From a virus, in IMG/VR virus record IMGVR_UViG_3300009152_000085, positions 1 to 41,127 of that record: DNA of 41,127 nt, one strand, 5' to 3'. Positions 19,323-27,046 of the stretch are shown here, in pieces. How positions within the stretch are numbered: position 1 is the stretch's first letter; every line of letters starts with the position of its first letter. The notes under the pieces were generated by a model. That model was not told where the DNA came from. It did not search any database and was given only the letters and a program-made list of their open reading frames with translations. The translations under genes were made by a program, and so were the position numbers.

Positions 19323-20008
19323 GTTACGGATACTATAGAGAATTGTTTATCGTTGTCAACGTTAATTACTAAAGGTTTATTATTTACCAGATACGCTTCG
19401 TCGCAGATAGAAGCATTCGCGAAAATTGTTTTTGGTGTAACATGGCTAGTTCCGCCCGAAAAATGTATATGCCCAAACAAATGAAGTTTCGGTTGTATTT
19501 TTAAAGTTGAGTTAAGTAAGTCAGCGCAGCCAACACTTTTATAAAGGCCATTTCCAGCTGGAGCAGTGTCGCAAATTTTATAGGGAGGGCCATGAGTGAT
19601 CAAAACATCAGTTCCTTGCGGAATAAGATCCCAATGCTTCTTGATTTTCTCGCCGCGATCACGATTAAAAGCCCAATTAAAAAAAGTTGGCTGCACGGGG
19701 CTACCCCAAAACTTCAAGCCCTCCAACTCGATGCCAGAATCTTGGAGGTAATGCACGCCAGCAGGCATCATTCTTAAAAAAGAATCTATGTCTGATGGAT
19801 TGGCTTGCTCAAAGTAAAGATCGTGATTTCCAGCAATAAAAATTTTATGTTTGTGTGGGTGCGTGCCAAACCAATTAACGAATCTTAATGCGTCAATGTA
19901 TCGGCCATGCGAACAGAAGTCTCCGCAGTGAATTAAAATATCACCATCTGGAATTTGCATTCCGAGATGTTGGCCATGCGTGTCAGAGATTACAACTATT
20001 TTGGTCAT
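19319..20008 (-). CDS. Calcineurin-like metallophosphoesterase
   Basis: 229 aa. SDTHGQH (Asp9, His11), HCGDF (Asp30), AGNHDL (Asn61, His62), ITHGPP and FGHIHF are the five metal-binding motifs of the family, and the overall layout is close to the MPPED/YfcE-type enzymes. It hydrolyses phosphoesters, possibly cyclic nucleotides or nucleic-acid ends; the substrate is not evident. First gene of the minus-strand block, with a near-perfect leaderless promoter, divergent from the late operon. Confidence 0.9.
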   Translation of the reverse strand: MTKIVVISDTHGQHLGMQIPDGDILIHCGDFCSHGRYIDALRFVNWFGTHPHKHKIFIAGNHDLYFEQANPSDIDSFLRMMPAGVHYLQDSGIELEGLKFWGSPVQPTFFNWAFNRDRGEKIKKHWDLIPQGTDVLITHGPPYKICDTAPAGNGLYKSVGCADLLNSTLKIQPKLHLFGHIHFSGGTSHVTPKTIFANASICDEAYLVNNKPLVINVDNDKQFSIVSVT

Positions 20009-20014
20009 AAAATA

Positions 20015-20042
20015 ATCTTACCCTAATAATTTGATTTGTCAA
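20015..20042 (-). promoter_or_regulatory. Leaderless promoter
   Basis: On the minus strand: TTGACA (20042-20037), 16-nt spacer, TAAGAT (20020-20015), then 6 nt to the ATG at 20008. Confidence 0.85.
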
Positions 20043-20060
20043 TAGCTTTGAAACAAAAAA

Positions 20061-20068
20061 GTGTAAAT
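20061..20068 (+). promoter_or_regulatory. Late-promoter motif GTGTAAAT
   Basis: GTGTAAAT, 7 nt before the ATG at 20076, at the divergence point between the early minus-strand block and the late genes. Confidence 0.65.
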
Positions 20069-20075
20069 TATTAGG

Positions 20076-20438
20076 ATGGAAAAAGAATTCAATGGGTTTA
20101 TTTCTGATAACTCAGTGCTCATTGTCGCTGCGGTAGCTTCTTTGCTTTTTAAAGAATTTATAATTAATATTGTTAAAAGCCTTGTTTTTAGAATGACGTC
20201 TGGTTTAAAAGAGGATGATGTTCTTATTTTTTGGGACGGGTCGAAGAGCGTAGCTAGAATTGTGCGTATCGGCTGGATGTCAACTACCTTATTTATATAT
20301 GATGTTAGTGCGGAAGGAGTCGTTACTGGCGGTCACAGGATAACGATGCAAAATGTTAAATTTGAGAATGTTAAGTTGCTCAAGAGATTGTCTATGATTG
20401 ACGAATGCGACTTGAAAACATTCAGGAAAGACAAATAA
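20076..20438 (+). CDS. Membrane-anchored protein, possible MscS-like beta-domain
   Basis: 120 aa. One transmembrane helix at about 13-36 (SVLIVAAVASLLFKEFIINI) is followed by a short beta-rich domain (LKEDDVLIFWDGSKSVARIV, then RIGWMSTTLFIYD, then RITMQNVKFENVKLLKRL). The order GD-type turn, VxRIGxxxTxL and late QN/ENV strand recalls the soluble beta-domain of MscS channels, but it is a weak match. First gene after the late motif at 20061. An alternative is an unrelated phage membrane protein. Confidence 0.5.
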   Translation: MEKEFNGFISDNSVLIVAAVASLLFKEFIINIVKSLVFRMTSGLKEDDVLIFWDGSKSVARIVRIGWMSTTLFIYDVSAEGVVTGGHRITMQNVKFENVKLLKRLSMIDECDLKTFRKDK

Positions 20439-20447
20439 TAATTTGCC

Positions 20448-21260
20448 ATGCCTTACGTTTCTTACAACAACATCAGAGCTTTAGTCTCAAATGGAGATTC
20501 GCAGAGCTTATCGACAGGATCGTATAATATTTTATACGCAACGAATTTTAGCGCAAGTAACACAACTCAATTAAAAATAGTTAAAAGAATTGGCCAACAG
20601 CTTGATTATTATATTCAAACAGGCCCGAAAAGCGCATCAATCTCAACTTCAGTTATTCCCGTAACTGGCGCAGGGTTCAATCAATTTACTGGATTTTTAG
20701 CTTTAACTGGAGATTTCACAAGCGGTTCATACATTCAAGTTCCTAATTACAGATTCGATAAATGTTTCTTAAAGTCATTTGGATTTTCTCTTGAGCCTTG
20801 GAAACCCGTTACGGTGGAAATGCAATTTGATTCTTATGGCATGGCTACTGGAAACGGAATAGATCCTCACGCTGGCCAAGAAGCGCTTCAAACAGGAATT
20901 GTTTCTCCATTAAGGGGAATGAGCGTTACTCTTACCGCTGCGAACTTTGCTCAAACCATTAACCAGTACGAAAATTTAAATTTTAACGTAGAAGTTGATC
21001 GCGCTGCAAATTTTGAAATCGGCCAGATCTATCCTACTAAAGTGAGCGTTTCGAAAATTACAAAATCATTGCAAATTAACGGCATATCCAATGCTTATTG
21101 GCTTTCTGATTATGAGCCTAATACCACCGTATCTGTGACAATAGGGATGCCTGATGGCAATTCCTTTTCAGTCGCTGGAGTGTTAAGCTCGCAGAGCTTA
21201 TCGGTAGATGGTAATGGTGTAGCAAAAGGAGGACTACAGATAATCGAAGAGATGGTATAA
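20448..21260 (+). CDS. Putative virion structural protein (tail-tube-like)
   Basis: 270 aa, rich in Ser, Thr, Asn and Gly, with beta-strand patterns throughout, no signal peptide and no catalytic motif. The central FKSFGFSLEPWKPVTVEMQF-like region (KSFGFSLEPWKPVTVEMQFD) and later SPLRGMSVTLTAANF suggest a beta-sandwich virion protein, as in tail-tube or adaptor proteins. Position at the head of the late operon supports a structural role. Assignment is by context. Confidence 0.5.
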   Translation: MPYVSYNNIRALVSNGDSQSLSTGSYNILYATNFSASNTTQLKIVKRIGQQLDYYIQTGPKSASISTSVIPVTGAGFNQFTGFLALTGDFTSGSYIQVPNYRFDKCFLKSFGFSLEPWKPVTVEMQFDSYGMATGNGIDPHAGQEALQTGIVSPLRGMSVTLTAANFAQTINQYENLNFNVEVDRAANFEIGQIYPTKVSVSKITKSLQINGISNAYWLSDYEPNTTVSVTIGMPDGNSFSVAGVLSSQSLSVDGNGVAKGGLQIIEEMV

Positions 21261-21264
21261 CTTT

Positions 21265-21993
21265 ATGGCAAAAAAGCCCAAAAAAACAAAGTCAGCATCT
21301 ATGGAGTTAGTTATTCCGCAGATGAAAACGCAGATTAAATTCAAGGAACGCAAGTTCAAGTTCACTGAAAAACAACAACAGCTATTAAAAATACTTCTAG
21401 CAGACGAAACTAAAATAGTCTTTATAGCTGGGCCAGCGGGCACCTCAAAGACTTTCATGGCAGTTTACGGGGCACTTAACCTTATAGACAACAATGAAAA
21501 AGACATTATCTATATCAGAACTATCGCTGAAAGCGGCGAAAAATCTCTTGGCTCATTGCCGGGAACAGTTGGTGAAAAGTTTCAGCCGTATCTCCTGCCT
21601 CTTGAAGACAAAATTCAAGAAATGATCGAACCTACTGATGCTCATCGTTTAAGGGATGACGGTAGAATCTCTGCAAGTCCTGTTAACTTTCTCAGAGGTA
21701 GCACTTTAAGAGATAAAATAGTAATTGCAGATGAAGTTCAAAATTTTACATTCAGGGAGATCACAACTCTTCTTACCAGAATTGGGGAGGGGAGTAAAAT
21801 CTTTCTCTGCGGAGACTTTATGCAGTCAGACATTAAAGGCAAAAATGGATTTTACGATTTTTATAATTTATTTGCAGACGAAGACTCCGCGCAGCATGGG
21901 GTTTTCTCATTTGAATTCTCGGAAGAAGATATCAAAAGAAGCGAAATCCTAAAATTCATTGTGAAGAAAATTAGAAGCATTAGCTCAGTATAA
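21265..21993 (+). CDS. phoH: PhoH-like ATPase
   Basis: 242 aa. Walker A GPAGTSKT (56-63) and Walker B KIVIADEVQN (151-160), with IIYIRTIAESGEKSLGSLPG between, is the PhoH pattern common in marine and freshwater phages. FLCGDFMQSDIKG is the sensor region. PhoH proteins are predicted RNA-linked ATPases whose phage role is unresolved. It starts 4 nt after the structural gene. Confidence 0.9.
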   Translation: MAKKPKKTKSASMELVIPQMKTQIKFKERKFKFTEKQQQLLKILLADETKIVFIAGPAGTSKTFMAVYGALNLIDNNEKDIIYIRTIAESGEKSLGSLPGTVGEKFQPYLLPLEDKIQEMIEPTDAHRLRDDGRISASPVNFLRGSTLRDKIVIADEVQNFTFREITTLLTRIGEGSKIFLCGDFMQSDIKGKNGFYDFYNLFADEDSAQHGVFSFEFSEEDIKRSEILKFIVKKIRSISSV

Positions 21994-22115
21994 TACGTAA
22001 AGCGCGCAAGCTAACGAGTGTTAACAAGATAATTGAAATTTAAAGACGCGCGTTTACAATATTAGTAAAGCTGGAAAGTCTCAGCGATCAACTCAACAAA
22101 TTAAAAATTAATAAT

Positions 22116-22487
22116 ATGGCAAGCGTTTTCTGTACAAATTGTGGAGCGAAGCATGAGTATGCTGGGTTTGCCCCGAATTTCTGCTCAAAATGTGGAGGTT
22201 CGATTAGTGGGAAAGTCTCAGCTCAATTGCAGAAAAAGTCAAATAGCATAGCGAGATCTGATGATGTAGAAGAAGAGTCAGAAGACAATACAAATATAGA
22301 TGAAGTGCCAAGTATCAGCAAACTTGATGTGGAAATAGAAATGGACGGCGGCTTTAGAGCTTTTAATTTGGAAGATTTATCGCGCAACCCTCAAGCTGGA
22401 GCAAGAAAATTTGCTCCAAAAAGAGTTGGTGGGATAGGCGGCTTATCACCCACTAAATATGGAAGCACAAAAGCAAGAGAAGATTAA
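22116..22487 (+). CDS. Zinc-ribbon protein
   Basis: 123 aa. FCTNCGAKHEYAGFAPNFCS plus KCGG gives a CxxC-N14-CxxC zinc ribbon at residues 5-26. The rest is acidic and Ser/Asp-rich (DDVEEESEDNTNIDEVPSIS) and probably disordered. It overlaps the sigma-like gene by 29 nt, so it may be a partner of that factor or of RNA polymerase; this is inference from position. The 122-nt gap before it holds no ORF. Confidence 0.75.
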   Translation: MASVFCTNCGAKHEYAGFAPNFCSKCGGSISGKVSAQLQKKSNSIARSDDVEEESEDNTNIDEVPSISKLDVEIEMDGGFRAFNLEDLSRNPQAGARKFAPKRVGGIGGLSPTKYGSTKARED

Positions 22488-23169
22488 GTACGAAGATAAG
22501 CACGAGGTTATTGACAAAATTATACAAAGGCACAGGTATATCTGGCAGCTTAAAGCTATTGCTTGGATGGACTATGAGGACGTTGCTCAAATTATTCGTT
22601 TCCATATTTCTAAAAAATGGAAAATGTGGAAGCAAGAGCGCCCACTTGAACCTTGGATAGCGCGCATCACAGTTAATCAAATTAAGAATCTTCTTCGAAA
22701 TAATTATTCAAATTATGTTCGCCCATGTTTGGCTTGTAAATTTAATATGGGCAATGAGCCTCCAGCTTGTTCGATAACCCCAAGCGGAAGGCAGTGCAGC
22801 GAATGTCCGTTGTATAAAAAATGGGAAAAAACAAAGAAGTCCGCATACGATGTGAAGCTTTGCGTGTCTATAGAAAATCACTCGGAGTCTGTGCATGGGA
22901 TGAGAGACGCGAATTTCGATATCCTGTCAAGCGCCCAAAGACTTCACGAAGAGATGAAGCATCGTTTAGCTACAAAACAATATAAAGTTTATTCAAGACT
23001 TTATATCGACGGCGCGGACGAGGAAAAGGTTGCAATGGAAATGGGATACAAAACAAACGAAAAGGGGAAGAAGGCTGGTTACAAACAAATCAAAAATTTG
23101 AAAAAACTATTCAAGCAGGTAGCTACTAAAATTCTACAAGACGAGGACATTTTAAGTGGCCAACGATAA
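22459..23169 (+). CDS. gp55-like late sigma factor with Cys insert
   Basis: 236 aa. WMDYEDVAQIIRFHISKKWK, then EPWIARITVNQIKNLLRNNY resembles sigma-70 region 2, with the NQIKNLxRN core. Residues 90-117 hold CLACKFN, C104, then QCSECPLY: five cysteines that could bind zinc, a pattern I associate with phage late sigma factors of this group. The C-terminal KVYSRLYIDGADEEKVAMEM and YKQIKNLKKLF resembles region 4. It is the obvious candidate to read the GTGTAAAT motif at late genes. Overlaps both neighbours. Confidence 0.75.
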   Translation: MEAQKQEKIKYEDKHEVIDKIIQRHRYIWQLKAIAWMDYEDVAQIIRFHISKKWKMWKQERPLEPWIARITVNQIKNLLRNNYSNYVRPCLACKFNMGNEPPACSITPSGRQCSECPLYKKWEKTKKSAYDVKLCVSIENHSESVHGMRDANFDILSSAQRLHEEMKHRLATKQYKVYSRLYIDGADEEKVAMEMGYKTNEKGKKAGYKQIKNLKKLFKQVATKILQDEDILSGQR

Positions 23170-24220
23170 AATAAGTTTTAGCGACGAAGATAAAAAGAAG
23201 ATCGTGGAAATTGCGAAAGAATTTCCTGATTTAAATACTATCACGCGCAAATTCTTTAATGATGAAAATCTGGATGGCAGAACCAAGCAAGGAATCGCGA
23301 TTAGGTCTTTGCTAGCGTCGAATAAAATACAATATAAAACTTCTAAGTACGAAAAAATTGGAGAATTGCCTCTCAGTCCAGAGCAAGAGCAATTCATTGA
23401 AGATCAGGCTGGTAACGGAATCTCAGCTTTAAGAATTGCGGAACTTCTTTACCCAGATCGCCCAATCTCGGCAATGGGATTAGAGCACAGAACTGTTGGC
23501 GCTCATATTAGAAACTCTGACTGCGAAAATAAAGCTGTATCCGACGACGCGATGTTTGTAAAATATCAAACGCCGCGCTCGATAGAAAGAGTTATAAATA
23601 GAATTAACGAAGCTACTGGCGAAAAGATAAATAAAGAGAAGTTTAGTAGACATCATAAAATATGCGCCGAAAAACTGTCTATTAATCTAATAAATTCAAG
23701 ATTTCAAAAAATTATCAATTGCTATACGTCGCAAGAGGATAGGAATATATTTGAGCAAGAATTTATTCGCATGACATGGGATAAACCAGATCTAACTGCG
23801 GACGAAGTTAATTTGTACATGAACGTTTGCAAGGAAATTATCAATCTAGAAACTATCTCTCGCCATTTGGACAAGCTCAATAAGATGTTTGAGGAAACTC
23901 AAGAGCAAAATGAAATGAGTATTCGTTTAGCTGAAATTATCAAAGCTAAAAGTGGTGAGTACCATCAATGTGAAGGTAGAGTGGAAAGTTTAATTAAAAA
24001 ATTACAAGGAGATAGGCGCGAAAGAATTTCGTCTAGACAAAGGGAAAATGCTTCTGTTCTTTCTATTGTTCAACTGTTCCAAGATGAAGAAGAGCGCGGC
24101 AATATGATCAAGATTGCTGAAATGCAAAAATTACTCGTTACAGAAGAGGGCAAAAAAATGGAAAGTATGGTGGAGTGGAAGGCTCGTATCCTAGGAATAT
24201 CATTAGATGATGCAGTCTAA
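23156..24220 (+). CDS. Putative terminase small subunit or DNA-binding protein
   Basis: 354 aa from a GTG that overlaps the sigma-like stop by 14 nt. The N-terminus is helical and could hold helix-turn-helix units (KKIVEIAKEFPDLNTITRKF, then GISALRIAELLYPDRPIS). The C-terminal half is a long coiled coil (LDKLNKMFEETQEQNEMSIR). Position before the nuclease and large terminase, with DNA-binding-type helices and oligomerising coiled coil, suggests the small terminase. I do not recognise the family. Confidence 0.5.
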   Translation: MANDKISFSDEDKKKIVEIAKEFPDLNTITRKFFNDENLDGRTKQGIAIRSLLASNKIQYKTSKYEKIGELPLSPEQEQFIEDQAGNGISALRIAELLYPDRPISAMGLEHRTVGAHIRNSDCENKAVSDDAMFVKYQTPRSIERVINRINEATGEKINKEKFSRHHKICAEKLSINLINSRFQKIINCYTSQEDRNIFEQEFIRMTWDKPDLTADEVNLYMNVCKEIINLETISRHLDKLNKMFEETQEQNEMSIRLAEIIKAKSGEYHQCEGRVESLIKKLQGDRRERISSRQRENASVLSIVQLFQDEEERGNMIKIAEMQKLLVTEEGKKMESMVEWKARILGISLDDAV

Positions 24221-25187
24221 CAACTCTAACCATTGCAAAATATGCAACAGTTCCTTCGTTTCCGAAAGAAGCTTGCACGCGCATTTAAAAAAACATAAGA
24301 TCGGAATTGATGAGTATTATGTTACGCAGTATCCCAGAAAAAACCTATTAACAGGTACTTACTTACAGTTTAAGGATAAAGAGTCTTACTTCGAAAAAGA
24401 CTTTGAAAACAGAAAGCAGCTTTTAAGATGGTGCGAGATAGAGTCTCCAGAAAATGTTAAGCAACAGATTAAAAAAATGTTAGCTTACAGAGTTAAGAGC
24501 AAAGATTTAAAACGCTCCCCTTGCCATTTAGAATTGGAGACTAGTGAGATGCCAACTATCGATCTTTATAAAAAACATTTTGGAACATACTCTAACGTGT
24601 GCAAAGAGATTGGAATAGAGCCGATGTTTAAAAAGAGTTTGCCTAAAAAGTTCCATGAAGACTTCTCCAATGTCAATATATTCGTAGATACTAGAGAGCA
24701 GCAACCACTTAGCTTTAAAAACGAAAGGCAAGTTAAGTTGGATTTTGGAGATTATACTGCTAGCGGATCAAATTATACAAAAACTTTTGTAGATAGAAAG
24801 TCGGAGTCTGATTTTAAAGGAACTCTTGTCGGCGAGAATTTAGAAAGATTTAGGCGCGAGCTTCAAAGATGCAAAGACATGGAGTGTTATTTGTTTATCG
24901 TGGTTGAATCTACTTTAGAACGGATAAGCACTAACAACGACTTCACCCCTCACAAATCGAATCTAAAATTCATATACCATAATATGAAATTGTTACAGCA
25001 TGAGTTCGCGGGGTATTGTCAATTTGTATTTTCAGGTAACAGAGCTAATAGCGAAATTCTTATTCCAAAATTAACTGCTATCGGCAGTATTCTTTGGGAT
25101 GTGGATATTCAATATTTCTTAGAAAAGGATTTATCATGGCTTGGATCGAAGGAAACCAAAAAAGAAAAAGTTTATTCCGTAACGTAA
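24207..25187 (+). CDS. C2H2 zinc finger plus ERCC4-type nuclease
   Basis: 326 aa. A classic C2H2 finger (Cys10, Cys13, His26, His30 in CKICNSSFVSERSLHAHLKK) leads. A helical linker follows, then an ERCC4/XPF nuclease: VDTREQQPLSF (160-170), LDFGDY (178-183) and VDRKSESD (195-202), matching the catalytic GDxnERKxxxD with Asp in place of Glu, then LERFRRELQRC. XPF-type nucleases cut branched or flap DNA. Lying between the terminase genes and overlapping both, it may trim branched DNA before packaging; that is inference. Confidence 0.85.
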   Translation: MMQSNNSNHCKICNSSFVSERSLHAHLKKHKIGIDEYYVTQYPRKNLLTGTYLQFKDKESYFEKDFENRKQLLRWCEIESPENVKQQIKKMLAYRVKSKDLKRSPCHLELETSEMPTIDLYKKHFGTYSNVCKEIGIEPMFKKSLPKKFHEDFSNVNIFVDTREQQPLSFKNERQVKLDFGDYTASGSNYTKTFVDRKSESDFKGTLVGENLERFRRELQRCKDMECYLFIVVESTLERISTNNDFTPHKSNLKFIYHNMKLLQHEFAGYCQFVFSGNRANSEILIPKLTAIGSILWDVDIQYFLEKDLSWLGSKETKKEKVYSVT

Positions 25188-27004
25188 ATCAAGAAATTCT
25201 TGAGAAAAAGGGATTCTTGGAAGAAAGAGAAGCTAAAATTCTTCTCTATAAATTTTTACGTTCGAATATCTCATTTTCATCAGAGATCATTTGCGGCGTT
25301 CAGCTTTTCCCATTTCAACACATGGCTATTAAAACTATGTTTGAAACAGATTACTCGATGATGGTATGGAGCCGTGGATTATCAAAAAGCTTTACTTGCG
25401 CAGTGTTTGCGTCTCTTGATGCGATTTTAAATCAAGGCGTGCATATCGGAATCGTTAGTAAAACATTCCGTCAGGCTAAAATGATCTTCCGCAAGATAGA
25501 AGAAATCGCCGAAAAACCAAACGCTGTATTTTTAAAGCAATGCATTACAAAAGTTTCCAAAAGCTCAGACGAATGGACGATGCAGATTGGGCGCAGCAAG
25601 ATTACTTGTTTGCCTCTTGGCGATGGAGAGAAGCTTCGCGGCTTTCGTTTTCACCGTATGCTAATCGATGAGTTCTTGCTCATGCCAGATCGTATTTTTA
25701 ACGAAGTTATTATCCCGTTTCTTTCCGTTGTTCAAAATCCAACTGAAAGACAGCAAGTTTTTGGTTTGGAAACTGAATTGATAAAGAGAGGAGAAATGAC
25801 GGAAGAAGAAAGATTCGTTTGGCCTAATAATAAAATTATTGTTTTGTCTTCTGCGTCTTATCAATTCGAGTACATGTATAAGCTTTATAAGCAGTATGAA
25901 GATCTAATTGTTACGCCAGAAAGAAATGCTAAAAGCGTAGCGACAAGAGCTATTTTACATTTTTCTTACGATGTTGCTCCTCACGGTTTGTATGATGAAA
26001 GTTTATTAACTCAAGCAAAATCAACCATGTCCGAATCTCAATTCAAAAGAGAATTCGGTTCGCAATTTGTTGACGATTCTTCTGGATATTTTAAACTCAG
26101 CAAAATGCACGAATGCACAATTCGAGTTGGAGAAGGGCAAGCGATTGAAGTGGCTGGAGAAAAGAATGCAGAATATATTTTAAGCTTCGACCCCTCTTGG
26201 GCGGAAAATGAATCTTCTGACGATTTTGCGATGAACATAATCAAACTCGATAAAGCAGGGCGCAAAGCTATTTTAGTTCATAACTACGCGCTGTCTGGGA
26301 CGAATCTAAAAAAACATATTGAGTATCTTCATTACTTGTTCGCTCATTTTAATATTGTTGCTATGTGCGGCGACTACAACGGAGGATTGCAGTTCTTAAA
26401 TGCCGCTAACGAAAGCGAGCTTTTTAAAAATAACAAAATTGAAATTAAAACATACGAAGCTGATTTTGATACTCCTGAAACTTATCAAGACGAATTAAGA
26501 AAGGCGAGAAATGCTTATAGCAAAAGCGCTAATAAAATTTGCTACTTGCGCATACCTACAAGTGGTTGGATAAGATACGCTAATGAGTTGCTGCAATCTA
26601 ACTTCGACCACAGAAAGATTCTTTTTGCTGCTGAAGCTGTAGACAACGACTTCACAACTCAAAAGGGAAAGAATATTCCCGTAAAGAATTTAAAGTTTAT
26701 CCGAGATCAAGAGGATGGCCAGAGTATAGAAGCTAAAATGGTTGATTTCGTTGACCACCAAGCTGATATGATTGAACTTGCAAAGGCGCAATGTTCTCTA
26801 ATCATACCAACAACAACAGCTAATGGGCATCAGAGTTTCGATTTGCCGCCGCAATTAAAAAAGCAAAGCGGCGCAGAGAAAACAAGAAAAGACTCTTACT
26901 CTTGTTTGATTCTAGGCAACTGGATGACTAAGATATATTTTGACATGATGGACGTGAAAGTCGAAAAAACAACTTCTACATTTGTGCCATTTTTCGCTCG
27001 TTAA
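25136..27004 (+). CDS. terL: Large terminase subunit
   Basis: 622 aa from the ATG at 25136, preceded by AAAGGA; the ORF is open further upstream but that would lengthen the overlap with the nuclease gene. ATPase: Walker A WSRGLSKS (78-85), Walker B RMLIDEF (174-180). RNase-H-like nuclease: SFDPSW (Asp352), GDYNGG (Asp413) and a late DHQADM. It pumps DNA into the prohead and cuts the genome. Overlaps the ERCC4 gene by 52 nt. Confidence 0.92.
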   Translation: MAWIEGNQKRKSLFRNVNQEILEKKGFLEEREAKILLYKFLRSNISFSSEIICGVQLFPFQHMAIKTMFETDYSMMVWSRGLSKSFTCAVFASLDAILNQGVHIGIVSKTFRQAKMIFRKIEEIAEKPNAVFLKQCITKVSKSSDEWTMQIGRSKITCLPLGDGEKLRGFRFHRMLIDEFLLMPDRIFNEVIIPFLSVVQNPTERQQVFGLETELIKRGEMTEEERFVWPNNKIIVLSSASYQFEYMYKLYKQYEDLIVTPERNAKSVATRAILHFSYDVAPHGLYDESLLTQAKSTMSESQFKREFGSQFVDDSSGYFKLSKMHECTIRVGEGQAIEVAGEKNAEYILSFDPSWAENESSDDFAMNIIKLDKAGRKAILVHNYALSGTNLKKHIEYLHYLFAHFNIVAMCGDYNGGLQFLNAANESELFKNNKIEIKTYEADFDTPETYQDELRKARNAYSKSANKICYLRIPTSGWIRYANELLQSNFDHRKILFAAEAVDNDFTTQKGKNIPVKNLKFIRDQEDGQSIEAKMVDFVDHQADMIELAKAQCSLIIPTTTANGHQSFDLPPQLKKQSGAEKTRKDSYSCLILGNWMTKIYFDMMDVKVEKTTSTFVPFFAR

Positions 27005-27024
27005 AAGTACTTTTGATACTTTTA

Positions 27025-27032
27025 GTGTAACT
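27025..27032 (+). promoter_or_regulatory. Late-promoter motif variant GTGTAACT
   Basis: GTGTAACT, 14 nt before the ATG at 27047; one base off the GTGTAAAT octamer. Preceded by TTTTGATACTTTTA. Confidence 0.45.
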
Positions 27033-27046
27033 TTTAATATAAAAAA

